A DNA stretch of 64,000 nucleotides from Metarhizobium sp017305935 (GTDB lineage: Bacteria; Pseudomonadota; Alphaproteobacteria; Rhizobiales; Rhizobiaceae), in the NCBI RefSeq assembly GCF_029601685.1, contig NZ_JARRIR010000011.1, forward strand, positions 1 to 64,000, read 5' to 3'. The notes under the pieces are model-generated. The model was not told where the DNA came from. It made no database searches and saw only the letters and a program-made list of their open reading frames with translations. A program made the translations under genes and the position numbers. The stretch's first letter is position 1, and the number at the start of each line of letters is the position of its first letter. Below, piece after piece: positions 16,393-25,436 of this stretch.

Positions 16393-17487
16393 ATGCAGAG
16401 ATTCGATGGTTTGGAAGGCGCCCGCGGCTGGCTCGCTTGGACGGTCGTCGTCACGCATATCCTGCAATTGACCCAGATCACCAACGAATATCCGATCCTG
16501 CTGCCGTTGCGCGATCTTGGCGATACCGCCGTGCAGGTGTTCATCATCCTCAGCGGTTTCGTGATCTGCCACCTGATCCTCGAAAAGCGCGAACCCTACC
16601 GCGCGTATCTGATCCGGCGCTTCATGCGCATCTATCCCGTCTACTTCGTTTGCCTGGCGCTTGGCATCGTCTCCACCTTCTGGTTCTTCGAGGTGCTGAC
16701 CGCCTCGCCATGGGGGACATCGCTGGCGGCCGGGCCGCATATGCATGCGCAGATCGCCAGCATGAAGGATGGCGGGCTCTACGCACATCTGCTGGCGCAT
16801 GTCACCCTGCTGCATGGCGCAATCCCGACCAATATCCTCTACGAATCGCAATTCTTCTTCCTGTCGCCGGCCTGGAGCCTGTCGCTGGAGTGGCAGTTCT
16901 ATCTGGTGGCGCCGCTGGTCATGGCGATGATCGCCAGGCCCGGCTCGCGCCTGCTTCTGGTTGCCATCGCGATTGCAGCGCAGGTCGCCTACGACCAGCG
17001 AATGTTCGGCGAATTCCAGTTGCCGAGTTTCCTGCCCGGAGCCGTGACGCTGTTCGCCACCGGCATCGTCAGCCGGCTGGCCACACCTTATCTGTTCGGA
17101 AAGGTTCCGTTTCCGGGGGCTGCCCTGCTGCTCTTCGGCGGGTTGCTGCTGGTCGCCGATGTCACGCAGATCCACTACGTGCTGTGGGCGGTGGTGATCG
17201 CCTCGGTCTGGGCGGGCGGACCGGAAGGAAAGCCGGCCGGGCTCGGCCGGCTGCTGGATGGCAAGGTGGCGCTGTGGTTCGGAGCACGCTCCTACAGCAC
17301 CTATCTGGTGCATGTGCCGATCATCCAGGGTCTCATCTGTCTTTGCGCCGTCATCGGCTTTGACTATGCCTTGACCGTCGCCTTCACGGCGATCCTGACG
17401 CCGCCTGCGGTTTTGCTCGCTTCCGACCTGCTGCATCGGCTGGTCGAAAAACCGGGCATCGCGCTGGGGCGGCGCCTGGCGCGCTGA
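16393..17487 (+). CDS. Acyltransferase 3 family membrane protein (OafA/YrhL-like)
   Basis: A 364-residue polytopic protein with about ten hydrophobic segments. The N-terminal signature FDGLEGARGWLAWTVVVTHI contains the Arg and His typical of the family, and VFIILSGFVICHLILEKREPYRAYLIRRFMRIYP is characteristic of OafA-like enzymes. These O-acetylate or otherwise acylate surface polysaccharides or lipids using cytoplasmic acyl-CoA. The C-terminus keeps YSTYLVHVPI and EKPGIALGRRL. An AGGAAGG ribosome-binding site precedes the ATG. No polysaccharide genes are adjacent, so the acceptor is unknown. Confidence 0.88.
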   Translation: MQRFDGLEGARGWLAWTVVVTHILQLTQITNEYPILLPLRDLGDTAVQVFIILSGFVICHLILEKREPYRAYLIRRFMRIYPVYFVCLALGIVSTFWFFEVLTASPWGTSLAAGPHMHAQIASMKDGGLYAHLLAHVTLLHGAIPTNILYESQFFFLSPAWSLSLEWQFYLVAPLVMAMIARPGSRLLLVAIAIAAQVAYDQRMFGEFQLPSFLPGAVTLFATGIVSRLATPYLFGKVPFPGAALLLFGGLLLVADVTQIHYVLWAVVIASVWAGGPEGKPAGLGRLLDGKVALWFGARSYSTYLVHVPIIQGLICLCAVIGFDYALTVAFTAILTPPAVLLASDLLHRLVEKPGIALGRRLAR

Positions 17488-17514
17488 AGGCTCTCTCTTT
17501 TTGTTTTTACCGCA

Positions 17515-17556
17515 TTGTCCGACGCCGAAGCGATCACACTTCGGCTGGAAATGCTC
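17515..17556. repeat. Rhizobial-type intergenic repeat, copy B
   Basis: TTGTCCGACGCCG ... CTTCGGCTGGAAATGCTC, matching 11014-11055. It is preceded by a T-rich TTTTTGTTTTTA tract (17499-17510) and sits between the convergent acyltransferase and ABC permease genes. It contains a CCGAAG/CTTCGG dyad and may act in termination. Confidence 0.55.
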
Positions 17557-17569
17557 TGGCATCCGCCGA

Positions 17570-18676
17570 TCAATCAAGGGTGCGGCGGAAGCGCAGCAGC
17601 GCCAGAGCGCCGAGCACCGCGACCATCACCAGCAGGGCGGCGAAATCCGCGGCAATATCGGCGGAACCGGCACCTTTCAGCATCACGGCGCGCACCATGC
17701 GCAGGAAATGAGTCACCGGCAGCACCTCGCCCAGCGCCTGCGCCCAATCCGGCATGCCGCGAAACGGGAACATGAAGCCGGAGAGCAGGATGGAAGGCAG
17801 GAAAATGAAGATAGAAAGCTGCATCGCCTGCATCTGCGTGCGCGCCACCGTCGAGATCAGATAGCCGAGCAAGACCAGCGCCAGCACGAACAGCAGCATG
17901 CAGACGAACAGCAGGCCGGCCGACCCCATGAACGGCACATCGAAGATCGCCTTCGCGGCCGCAAGGATGACCAGCGCCTGCACGGCGCCCACACCGATGA
18001 AGGGCGTGATCTTTCCGATCATGATCTCCATCGGCGTCGCCGGCATGGCCAGCAGGTTCTCCATGGTGCCGCGCTCGATCTCGCGCGTCAGCGCCATCGC
18101 CGCCATCATCACCAGCGTCATCTGCAGAATGACGCCGAGCAGCGCCGGCACGATGTTGTATTGCATGATGGCTTCGGGATTGTAGCGCCGGTGGACGACG
18201 ATATCCGGGCCGGCGGTCGCGGCCGCTCCCATCTCCCGCTGCGCGAAACTGGCGGCAACGGTCGACAGCGCCGAGACCGCGCCGGAGGAGGCCGCCGGAT
18301 CGGTCGCATCCGCCTCGACCAGGATCTGCGGCCGGCCGCCGGCCAGCGCCTTGCGCTCGAAATCCGGCGGGATGGTGATGATGAAGGAGACCGCGCCGCT
18401 GGTGATCAACCGTTCGGCCTCCTCCCCGGTCGCATTCGGGTGGGTGATGTCGAAATAGCCGGTATTTTTCAGGGCCACCGCCATGCCTTGCGTGAACCGC
18501 CCCTGCACCGGCGCGACCAGCGCCGCCGGCAGGTGGCGCGGATCGTCATTGATGGCAAAGCCGAACAGCAGGAGCTGCATGATCGGCACGACCAGCATCA
18601 TCGCGAAGGTGACACGGTCGCGGCGCATCTGGATAAATTCCTTGCGCAACAACGCATAGAGGCGGGAGGGACTCAT
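17570..18676 (-). CDS. ABC-2 type permease (YbhS/YbhR-like)
   Basis: A 368-residue permease. One membrane helix near the N-terminus (VTFAMMLVVPIMQLLLFGFA) is followed by a large extracytoplasmic loop and about five C-terminal helices. The ABC-2 motif reads ALTREIERGTMENLLAMPATPMEIM, and the tail LSGFMFPFRGMPDWAQALGEVLPVTHFLRMVRAVMLKG is typical of the YbhS/YbhR group. The start ATG at 18676 overlaps the upstream ATPase stop as ATGA. E. coli ybhGFSR encodes two such permeases; only one is seen here, so it may work as a homodimer. It is the last gene of a TetR-controlled drug-efflux type operon. Confidence 0.9.
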   Translation of the reverse strand: MSPSRLYALLRKEFIQMRRDRVTFAMMLVVPIMQLLLFGFAINDDPRHLPAALVAPVQGRFTQGMAVALKNTGYFDITHPNATGEEAERLITSGAVSFIITIPPDFERKALAGGRPQILVEADATDPAASSGAVSALSTVAASFAQREMGAAATAGPDIVVHRRYNPEAIMQYNIVPALLGVILQMTLVMMAAMALTREIERGTMENLLAMPATPMEIMIGKITPFIGVGAVQALVILAAAKAIFDVPFMGSAGLLFVCMLLFVLALVLLGYLISTVARTQMQAMQLSIFIFLPSILLSGFMFPFRGMPDWAQALGEVLPVTHFLRMVRAVMLKGAGSADIAADFAALLVMVAVLGALALLRFRRTLD

Positions 18677-19590
18677 CGCATATTGTCCTCGGCCTGGTCC
18701 ATGAGGCGGATGAACACGTCTTCGAGGCTGGTTTCGGCCGGCCGGGCGGTGACGTTTTCGGCCTCCAGCGCCGCCATCAGTGCCGCTTTGTCGCTGCCGG
18801 TGACATGCAGGGTGGCGCCGAAGGGTTCGACCTGCTCGACGCCCGGCCGTTCGCGCAGGCGGGCGGCGAGCGCCCCCGGCCTGTCGGTCTCGACCACAAG
18901 CGTCACCAGATGCGCGCCGGCGATCACCTCGGCCACCGTTCCCGAGGCCACCAGCCGGCCATAGGCGATGTAGTTGATGCGGTGGCAGCGCTCGGCCTCG
19001 TCCATGTAATGGGTGGAGACCAGCACGGTCATGCCATCGGCGGCGCGGGCATGGATCTCGTCCCAGAACTGGCGGCGCGCCTTGGGATCGACGCCGGCGG
19101 TGGGCTCGTCGAGCAGCAGCAGGCGCGGCTTGTGCATGATGCAGGCGGCGAGCGCCAGCCGCTGCTTCCATCCGCCGGACAGGCTGGCGGCAAGCTGCTT
19201 CTTGCGTGAGGTCAGGCCGAGATCGGAGAGCGTATCGGCCACAGCCTGCCGCGGCAGACCATAGAGTCCGGCGACGAAGGCGAGGTTTTCCTCGATACTC
19301 AGATCCTCGTAGAAGGAAAAGCGCTGCGTCATGTAGCCGACCTCGCGTCGGATGCGGCGCTGATCGCGGCGCACGTCAAGGCCGAGCACCTGTCCCTCCC
19401 CAGCATCCGGGGTCAGCAAGCCGCAGATCATGCGGATACAGGTGGTCTTGCCCGAGCCGTTCGGCCCGAGAAAGCCGGCGATTTCGCCCTCCCCCACCGT
19501 CAGCGCCACATCGTCCACGACCTTGCGTCCGCTGAAGGATTTGGTGAGCCCGCGCACCGCGATTGCCGGGTTTGCCGCCGGTTCGTTCAT
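18673..19590 (-). CDS. ABC exporter ATPase (YbhF/CcmA-like)
   Basis: A 305-residue ABC ATPase. Walker A is GPNGSGKTT, the signature LSGGWKQRLALA and Walker B RLLLLDEPTAGVDP, with STHYMDEAERC after it. E. coli YbhF has two ATPase halves; this protein has one. I choose ATG 19590 (MNEPAANPAIAV), which overlaps the end of the HlyD-type gene by 4 bp; the longer open frame upstream is HlyD gene sequence in another frame. It powers the permease at 17570-18676. Confidence 0.93.
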   Translation of the reverse strand: MNEPAANPAIAVRGLTKSFSGRKVVDDVALTVGEGEIAGFLGPNGSGKTTCIRMICGLLTPDAGEGQVLGLDVRRDQRRIRREVGYMTQRFSFYEDLSIEENLAFVAGLYGLPRQAVADTLSDLGLTSRKKQLAASLSGGWKQRLALAACIMHKPRLLLLDEPTAGVDPKARRQFWDEIHARAADGMTVLVSTHYMDEAERCHRINYIAYGRLVASGTVAEVIAGAHLVTLVVETDRPGALAARLRERPGVEQVEPFGATLHVTGSDKAALMAALEAENVTARPAETSLEDVFIRLMDQAEDNMR

Positions 19591-20528
19591 GGCAAGGCCC
19601 TGATCTCGACGATCTGGCCGGGTTTCAGCGCATCCGCCGGCTCGGGCGCGGCCTCGATGCGATAGACGAGTTTTTGCCGGGCATCGCGGGAATAGATGAC
19701 GGGCGGCGTGAATTCCGCTTGATCGGCGATGCGGGTAATAGTGGCCGACATCGCCGGGCAACCGTCGCATTCGACCTTGACACGGGCACCGAGCTTCATC
19801 GCCGCCAGATCTGCCTCGGCCACGTAGAAGCGCAGATGCAGCCCGTCATCCGGCAGGAAGGAAAGGACCGGCACGGAAGGGCCGGCCATGTCGCCGGGGT
19901 GACGGACGAGTTCGGAGACGGTTCCAGATTTCGGCGCGCCGAGACGGCGTTGGTCGAGCCGCCATTGCGCGGCATCGCGATTGGCTTCGGCCTGGGCAAC
20001 AGCCGCCCGCGCCGCCGCGACCTCTTCCGATCGCGCCGGCAGGCGGGCGACGGCAAGACGCGCCTCCGCCTCCGCCACGGCGGAGGCCGCGACGGTTGCG
20101 GCGGCGCGGGCGGCATCCAGCTCGGCCTGGGAGGAAATATGCTGGCGCACCAGTTTTTCCTGGCGATCTTCTTCGGTTGCGGTGCGCTGTGCATTGGCGC
20201 GGGCCGAAGCCACATTCGCCTCGATGACCGCAAGTTCCTCGGGCCGGCTGCCCTTGAGCAGATTGGCAAGCTGGCTTTCGGCCTGCCGCAATCCCGCCTC
20301 GGCCGCCGCCAGTGCCATCCGGGCGTCCCGGTCCTCGACTGTCGCCAGCAATGCACCGGCCGCCACATGCTCGCCCTCGCGCACCGGGACGGTTGCGATA
20401 CGGGCGGAAACGACCGGGGCGACGAGCACATAATCGCCCTCGGCGTAACCGGTCGCCAACGGCGCCGGCGGTGCGCAGGCGGAAAACAGGCCGGCGACAA
20501 GAGGCAAAGCGCAGAGAAAATCAGCCAT
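19587..20528 (-). CDS. HlyD/YbhG-like membrane fusion protein
   Basis: A 313-residue periplasmic adaptor. The N-terminal hydrophobic segment ends in FSAC, a weak lipobox. A lipoyl-type half (VSARIATVPVREGEHVAAGALLATVED) is followed by an Ala-rich coiled-coil hairpin (about residues 85-190) and the second lipoyl half and beta barrel (GTVSELVRHPGDMAGPSVPVLSFL). It links the ABC-2 pump to the outer envelope. The start ATG at 20528 overlaps the end of the TetR gene (stop at 20521) by 8 bp. The operon order is TetR, HlyD, ATPase, permease. Confidence 0.9.
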   Translation of the reverse strand: MADFLCALPLVAGLFSACAPPAPLATGYAEGDYVLVAPVVSARIATVPVREGEHVAAGALLATVEDRDARMALAAAEAGLRQAESQLANLLKGSRPEELAVIEANVASARANAQRTATEEDRQEKLVRQHISSQAELDAARAAATVAASAVAEAEARLAVARLPARSEEVAAARAAVAQAEANRDAAQWRLDQRRLGAPKSGTVSELVRHPGDMAGPSVPVLSFLPDDGLHLRFYVAEADLAAMKLGARVKVECDGCPAMSATITRIADQAEFTPPVIYSRDARQKLVYRIEAAPEPADALKPGQIVEIRALP

Positions 20529-21156
20529 GCTCGGCCTCCAGAATCGCATCGAGATTGAAGACCAGCCGCCGTGCAATGGCGCGCGCCGCCTTGGGCGGAT
20601 AGCCTTGCCAGCCGAGGCGACGCTGCACCACCGGCGCGGCCAGCCGGAAATAGGCGGCCTGGCCGACAATGGAAAACACCGCCAGCCGCACGTCGTCGGA
20701 CTCCGCCGGCCTGCCGGTCGCTGCCTCCCAGATGCGGCAGAGCGCCCGATGACGACTTTCGATCAACGTGTGAAACAGGCGTTCGGTGACAGGACTGGCA
20801 GGCTCGGCCACCTCGCGCAGCAGGAAGGAAACGAACAACTCCGATGCCGGACTGGTGACGAACAGCACGATGCGCCGCAACAGCCGCCGCAACACCGCCC
20901 GCGCGGCCTCTGGATCGAGCCGCGCCGGATCGCCCGGCGCCACACGCGCGGCCCTCCCAACCCGCGCCGCGACAAAATCGGCACAGGCCAGCCGCAGGCC
21001 TTCCTTGCCGCCGAAATGATAGGCGATGGACGAAATATTCGTCTCCGCCTCCGCCGCAATCGCCCGCGTCGACGCCGCTTCGAAGCCCTCGCGGCCGAAT
21101 TGGCGCAACGCGGCTTGGATCAAGGCGGTGCGCGTGGGATGGTCATTGTCCTGCAT
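20521..21156 (-). CDS. TetR family regulator of the exporter operon (CecR-like)
   Basis: A 211-residue protein with an N-terminal TetR HTH (TRTALIQAALRQFGREGFEAASTRAIAAEAETNISSIAYHFGGKEGL) and a C-terminal domain like CecR/YbiH. In E. coli CecR represses the ybhGFSR exporter genes, and here the regulator heads the equivalent operon. I choose ATG 21156 (MQDNDHPTR) because a 26-bp perfect palindrome lies 9 bp upstream; starting further upstream would put the operator inside the gene. Autorepression of the whole operon is the expected mode. The ligand is unknown. Confidence 0.9.
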   Translation of the reverse strand: MQDNDHPTRTALIQAALRQFGREGFEAASTRAIAAEAETNISSIAYHFGGKEGLRLACADFVAARVGRAARVAPGDPARLDPEAARAVLRRLLRRIVLFVTSPASELFVSFLLREVAEPASPVTERLFHTLIESRHRALCRIWEAATGRPAESDDVRLAVFSIVGQAAYFRLAAPVVQRRLGWQGYPPKAARAIARRLVFNLDAILEAEHG

Positions 21157-21165
21157 GATAAGCCT

Positions 21166-21191
21166 GTATAAATCAATCGATTGATTTATAC
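21166..21191. promoter_or_regulatory. 26-bp perfect palindromic TetR operator
   Basis: The half-site GTATAAATCAATC is followed directly by its exact reverse complement. It is AT-rich against a GC-rich background and lies just upstream of the TetR start. It is almost certainly the operator of the TetR-HlyD-ABC operon. Confidence 0.8.
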
Positions 21192-21342
21192 TTCGCCTCG
21201 GGGACGGTGTCGAGTCATCCTTCCGGCGCAGCGAAAGCTGCAGATGCGGCGGTCCCGGTCGTCCGGCCAGGACGATCTCCATTGCGCGCTGCGGCAAGGA
21301 CATGGTGGTGAGCGACGGACCTGATCGAGCCTTCACCTTACC

Positions 21343-21633
21343 TCACAGACCCGCCTCCTTCTGGTGACGCAGGGCGAGGATGGTCAAGCTTTCCGCATCG
21401 ATCCGATAACGCACCACATATCCGCTGTCGCCGAAATCGATCAGCCATTCCCGGTAGTGCTCGGGGAGTTCCTCGATCAGGCGCCCCATATGCGGATGTG
21501 CGCCCAGCGCACGCACACCTCTGAGAATAGCGTCGCCAGCCCGCCTTGCTGCGGCCGGGCTTTTCGGGCGCAGGAATTCACGCAGCCGTTCGAGGTCTCG
21601 AAGGGCGGCCGGGGCAAAGATTATTTGTGGCAT
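21343..21633 (-). CDS. ParE/RelE-type toxin of a type II toxin-antitoxin pair
   Basis: A 96-residue basic protein with the RelE/ParE fold: a helical N-terminus (FAPAALRDLERLREFLRPKSPAAARRAGDAI), then LGAHPHMGRLIEELPEHYREWLIDFGDSGYVVRYRIDAESLTILALRHQKEAG. The strand pattern with YVVRYRID and the closing ILALRHQKEA are typical of ParE-like toxins. Its start overlaps the antitoxin stop by 13 bp, the usual antitoxin-toxin order. The target (gyrase or ribosomal mRNA) cannot be told from sequence. Confidence 0.9.
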   Translation of the reverse strand: MPQIIFAPAALRDLERLREFLRPKSPAAARRAGDAILRGVRALGAHPHMGRLIEELPEHYREWLIDFGDSGYVVRYRIDAESLTILALRHQKEAGL

Positions 21634-21899
21634 TCAGGGACGTCGCGCTCGTCATCGGTTCCCCAGCTCGAGAGCCATGTCTCGACCTCGTCTCCCGTAA
21701 CATGCATCCCGGTCGCCTGAAATTCATCCCAGGCCGCCACCGTCTCGCGCCGCAGCGCTTCCCGTTTCTCTTCACGCTCGACATATTGCGCGATCGCTTC
21801 CCGCATGATCCAGTGGGACGAGCGGCGGCGGATTTCGGCCAGATGCTGGATTCGGCCTTTCAACTCGTCATCGAGCTTCAGCGAAGTCGGGGATGCCAT
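21621..21899 (-). CDS. Ribbon-helix-helix (CopG-like) antitoxin
   Basis: A 92-residue protein. The N-terminal RHH domain reads TSLKLDDELKGRIQHLAEIRRRSSHWIMREAIAQYVEREEKRE, followed by an acidic C-terminal tail that would wrap the toxin. RHH antitoxins repress their own operon, and the roughly 80-bp region upstream (21900-21977) would hold the operator. The length and the 13-bp overlap with the toxin gene fit a complete module. Confidence 0.9.
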   Translation of the reverse strand: MASPTSLKLDDELKGRIQHLAEIRRRSSHWIMREAIAQYVEREEKREALRRETVAAWDEFQATGMHVTGDEVETWLSSWGTDDERDVPECHK

Positions 21900-21977
21900 G
21901 GCAGCTTCCTGTATAAAGGTAATACCGGACGCTAATATAGGCTCTACCTGCTCGCTTGTCCATCAGCGCCGGTCGGA

Positions 21978-23486
21978 TCAGGCGGCGTCGCCCTGATAAC
22001 GGTTGAGACCGATATTCATCCGTGTCGCGCGGCGATGGATTTCGGCCATGACGGGTTCGAAAACCGCGTTGCGGCGTTCGAGTTCGGCGTGTTCGGCGAG
22101 ATAGGCGGGCACGAGGGCGGCGATTTCGTCGAAGATCGCCTGTTCGTCCACGCTCGTCAGGCGGCGGTCCTGCATGACGATGCGTCCGGCGACCATCACC
22201 ATTTCGATCGAGGAGCCGTTTTCCGAATAGACGAGATGTCTGACGACGTCGTTCAGCGGCATGAAGGAATAGTTGTTCAGGCCGAGGACGAGCAGATCGG
22301 CCGCCTTGCCCGGCTCCAGGGAGCCGGTGAGATGCTCCAGCATCGCCGTCCGGGCCCCGCCGATCGTGGCCATTGCGAGGACGTCGTTTGCGCTCAACCA
22401 TGCCTTGTATTCAGGCCCGGCGGCGCTGTGGACGAGGCCGGCGACGCGCATGACATCGAAGATGCGCCCGGTATCGTTGGAGGAAACGCCATCGGTGCCG
22501 AGGCCAATCGTCACGCCGGCATCGAGCAGGCGGCGGACGGGCGCAATACCAGCGCCGAGCTTCAGGTTCGAGATGGCATTGTGGGCGACGGAGACACCTG
22601 CCTCACCCATCAGCCGGATATCCTCGTCGCTGACCCAGACGGAATGGGCGATGGTGGTGTTGCGTTTCAGCAGGCCGAGATCGTGCAGATAGGCGATCAG
22701 TGATTTGCCGTAGAGCGCCGGGCCGGTCACGCCTTGCGTTTTGGTTTCGAGCACATGGGTATGGAACGGCACCTGTTTTTCGACCGCCAGATCCATGCAG
22801 GCCGCCATGAGGTCGGGCGTGCAGCGTTGCGGCGCGGAGGGGGCGAGCATGAAGTTCACGCGGCCCGATGTTCCATGCAGGTGATCAAAGGCCGAGCGGC
22901 AGTAGTCTATATAGGCCTGCGCCGTCATCGGCGGACCGAAATCGAGCAGCGCCTGCAAATCTTCGGGCATGACCTCGCGTGCGAAAGGCAAGGCATCCAA
23001 CGTATGCACGTTCATCACGGCGCTGGAGACGTTGGCGCGGATGCCGGCGTCGTCATAGGCGCGGAAGACGGCCGCCAGCCGGTCGAGATCGTGCCGTGGC
23101 GGATCAAAGAAATCGTCGCAAAGCGTGGTGACGCCGTTGCGCAGGGATTCCATCGCCAGGAGCAGGCTTCGCAGGTAAAGAAGGCGCTCGCCGATGGGAT
23201 CGTTCATCAGCAGCGGATAGGCATAAAGCAACCAGATCTCCAGCGGCATGCACTCATAACGCCCGCGCAAAAAGGTCTCGCTGGAATGGGTGTGGGCGTT
23301 GACCAGCCCGGGCATGACCAGCTTGCCGTGCCCGTCGATAACCTGCGCATCGGGCGTGGCGGCGAGGCCCGTGCCGATGGCTTTGATGAGGCCGTCGCCG
23401 ATCAGGATATCGCCGGTAAATGGCGTCGCGCCATGAGCGGCGTCCATCGCCACGATCGTCGCATTGCGGATGAGGATTTCACGCAT
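21978..23486 (-). CDS. Amidohydrolase of the TRZ/ATZ (cytosine/guanine deaminase-like) family
   Basis: A 502-residue metal-dependent deaminase or chlorohydrolase. The N-terminal beta sandwich contains IDGHGKLVMPGLVNAHTHSSETFLRG, with the metal HxH. Later come HTHVLETKTQ, AHSVWVSDEDIRLM, AHNAISNLKLGAGIAPV and the metal Asp in GLGTDGVSSNDT. The family deaminates purines, pyrimidines, triazines or related bases. It is the last gene of a BmpA-type nucleoside/nucleobase transporter operon, 22 bp after the permease, so the substrate is probably an imported base or analogue (inference). The start ATG at 23486 (MREILIRNA) is preferred to the longer frame from 23531. Confidence 0.88.
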   Translation of the reverse strand: MREILIRNATIVAMDAAHGATPFTGDILIGDGLIKAIGTGLAATPDAQVIDGHGKLVMPGLVNAHTHSSETFLRGRYECMPLEIWLLYAYPLLMNDPIGERLLYLRSLLLAMESLRNGVTTLCDDFFDPPRHDLDRLAAVFRAYDDAGIRANVSSAVMNVHTLDALPFAREVMPEDLQALLDFGPPMTAQAYIDYCRSAFDHLHGTSGRVNFMLAPSAPQRCTPDLMAACMDLAVEKQVPFHTHVLETKTQGVTGPALYGKSLIAYLHDLGLLKRNTTIAHSVWVSDEDIRLMGEAGVSVAHNAISNLKLGAGIAPVRRLLDAGVTIGLGTDGVSSNDTGRIFDVMRVAGLVHSAAGPEYKAWLSANDVLAMATIGGARTAMLEHLTGSLEPGKAADLLVLGLNNYSFMPLNDVVRHLVYSENGSSIEMVMVAGRIVMQDRRLTSVDEQAIFDEIAALVPAYLAEHAELERRNAVFEPVMAEIHRRATRMNIGLNRYQGDAA

Positions 23487-23508
23487 GAACAGTGTCCCGG
23501 AAATAGGA

Positions 23509-24402
23509 TTATTGATCCCTGAGTTCGGCAAACGAGCTTGCGGCCTTGGCGCCGCCGCGCAGCTTGCCGGACAGCCAGACCCCGAAGATGGTGGCGAGAT
23601 ACGGCAAAGCCTGCAACAGGTCGTGCGGGATTCTGTCGCCGAACATCAGCTGCGCCCGGATGCCGATGGCCCCGACGACAGCGAAGAACAGGGCCGCGAA
23701 GGTGGCACCAACCGGATGCGAGGCGCCAAAGATGACGGCGGCGAAAGCCATGAAGCCGCGCCCGGCAGTCATGCCTTGCGCGAAAAATTGCAGGCTGCCG
23801 GCCGCCAGTTCCGCCCCGCCGATGGCGCAGAGCACGCCGCCGATGCACAACGCCACCAGCCGCATCCTCGACGGATTGGCGCCGACGCCGCGCGCGGCGA
23901 AGGGATGCTCGCCGCAAGCCGCGAGCCGCAAGCCGAAGCGCGTGCGCCGGAGAAGCAGCCATAGGGCGAAGACGACGAAGGGCATCGCCGCGACCGCAAC
24001 CGACAGCACGCCATAGGCGCCGAAGGCCGGCCCAAGCTTGGGAAGACCGAAGGGCGCGGTAACGGTCGCCTGGCTGCCGAAGATCGATTGCACCGCCAGC
24101 GCCGTGCCGCCGACGCCAAGCCCGGTGAGACCGAGGCCGGCGATGATCGGATTGGCCTTCAGCCTGTCGATGACGAACCAGAGAAGGATCGAAGCCAGCA
24201 CGCAGAGCGCCATCGCGATGAGAAGCGCGGCGGCCACGGATTGCGTGACCATGATGCCGATGATCGTGGCGCAGGCGCCGATGATCATCAGGCCTTCGAG
24301 CCCGAGATTCCACACCCCTGCCCGCTGGGCGATGACGCCGGCAAGCGTGACGTAGATCAGCGGCGTTCCCGAGCGCAGGATGGCGATGATGATCTCGTTC
24401 AT
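23509..24402 (-). CDS. Nucleoside-type ABC permease 2 (BmpA-linked, YufQ/NupQ-like)
   Basis: A 297-residue permease of the BPD_transp_2 family with about eight membrane helices. It has TPLIYVTLAGVIAQRAGVWNLGLEGLMIIGAC near the N-terminus and RLAACGEHPFAARGVGANPSRMRLVALCIGGVLCAIGGA, the coupling-loop region that contacts the ATPase. It forms the channel with the permease at 24399-25436, overlapping its stop as ATGA. The BmpA-type systems characterised to date import purine or pyrimidine nucleosides. Confidence 0.92.
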   Translation of the reverse strand: MNEIIIAILRSGTPLIYVTLAGVIAQRAGVWNLGLEGLMIIGACATIIGIMVTQSVAAALLIAMALCVLASILLWFVIDRLKANPIIAGLGLTGLGVGGTALAVQSIFGSQATVTAPFGLPKLGPAFGAYGVLSVAVAAMPFVVFALWLLLRRTRFGLRLAACGEHPFAARGVGANPSRMRLVALCIGGVLCAIGGAELAAGSLQFFAQGMTAGRGFMAFAAVIFGASHPVGATFAALFFAVVGAIGIRAQLMFGDRIPHDLLQALPYLATIFGVWLSGKLRGGAKAASSFAELRDQ

Positions 24403-25436
24403 TGCGCAGGCCCTCCCAGACGCAGCACCTTGTCGATGAGCTTCGAGCGTGCGGTGATGAACAGCGCGATCGCCGCATTGATGATGTCGATCGCCGCCGC
24501 CGGCAGGCCGGCCATGATCGGCAGGTAAAGTGCCGCAGATGCAAGGCCGCCGAAGAAGACGGATGCGACCGCCGTTCCCACCACCGAGAGATTAGCGACG
24601 AGCGCGATCAGGATCGCGGTGAAGCCATGCGCCGGCAGGAAACCGGAGGCGATGCGCCCGTTCGGCCCCATGAATTCGATGGTGCCGGCCAGACCCGCCA
24701 GCGCCCCCGAAATCAGGAAACTCGACAGGCCGAGTTTCCACAGACGCGCGCCCTGCCATTCCACCATCGTGCCGTTGCACCCGGCCAGGCTCGCCAACAC
24801 GCCGAAGGCGGTGCGGTTGACCAGAAGCCACATCGCAATGCCGACGATAACGGCGATGGCGATGATCGTCGGAGAAAGCCCGAGCGAATTCGACAGGCGA
24901 TAGGCGGCATCGAGCGGGCGGCTGGAGGCTTGCTGGCCGGAACCGGAGGGATCTTTCAACGGCCCGGAGGTGACATAGACCAGCAGCAGCCCGGCAAGAA
25001 AATTGCCCATCAGCGTGGTGATCACCTCGTCGGTGCCGGAGCGCAGGCGCAGCAGGCCCGGCCACAGCGCCCAGAGTGCGCCGCCGGCCATGCCGGAGAT
25101 CAACAGCGCCGGAATGACGAGCAGGGCCGGACCGCCCTTGAAGACCTCGGCGGCGAAGGCCGCGCAAATCGCACCGACATAGAACTGGCCCTGTGCGCCA
25201 ATGTTGAAAAAGCCGGCGCGGAAGGAAATGCTGACGCCGACGGCGGTGATGAACAGCGGCAGTGCCCAGCGCAGGCTCTGCTCGATTGCGCCGCTGCGCA
25301 GGAAAGCGCCATCCAACACGGCCCAGAGCATGACGGGTGCATTATAGCCGGCGAACTGGAACACCACCGCGCAGAGCATCAGCGCGAGGACGACGAAAAT
25401 CAGGCTGCGGACAACGGTGTTGAGACTGTCTTTCAT
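24399..25436 (-). CDS. Nucleoside-type ABC permease 1 (YufP/NupP-like)
   Basis: A 345-residue permease with about nine membrane helices. Family features include SISFRAGFFNIGAQGQFYVGA, RLRSGTDEVITTLMGNFLAGLLL and the coupling region FLISGALAGLAGTIEFMGPNGRIASGFLPAHGFTAI. The start ATG at 25436 (MKDSLNTVV) overlaps the ATPase stop as ATGA; the longer open frame upstream belongs to the ATPase gene. It pairs with the permease at 23509-24402. Confidence 0.92.
   Translation of the reverse strand: MKDSLNTVVRSLIFVVLALMLCAVVFQFAGYNAPVMLWAVLDGAFLRSGAIEQSLRWALPLFITAVGVSISFRAGFFNIGAQGQFYVGAICAAFAAEVFKGGPALLVIPALLISGMAGGALWALWPGLLRLRSGTDEVITTLMGNFLAGLLLVYVTSGPLKDPSGSGQQASSRPLDAAYRLSNSLGLSPTIIAIAVIVGIAMWLLVNRTAFGVLASLAGCNGTMVEWQGARLWKLGLSSFLISGALAGLAGTIEFMGPNGRIASGFLPAHGFTAILIALVANLSVVGTAVASVFFGGLASAALYLPIMAGLPAAAIDIINAAIALFITARSKLIDKVLRLGGPAQ

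Noticed and set aside
17570..19171. Reading the ABC permease as a 533-aa protein
   Set aside because: The first 165 residues are the ATPase gene out of frame; the ATGA overlap at 18673-18676 sets the true start.
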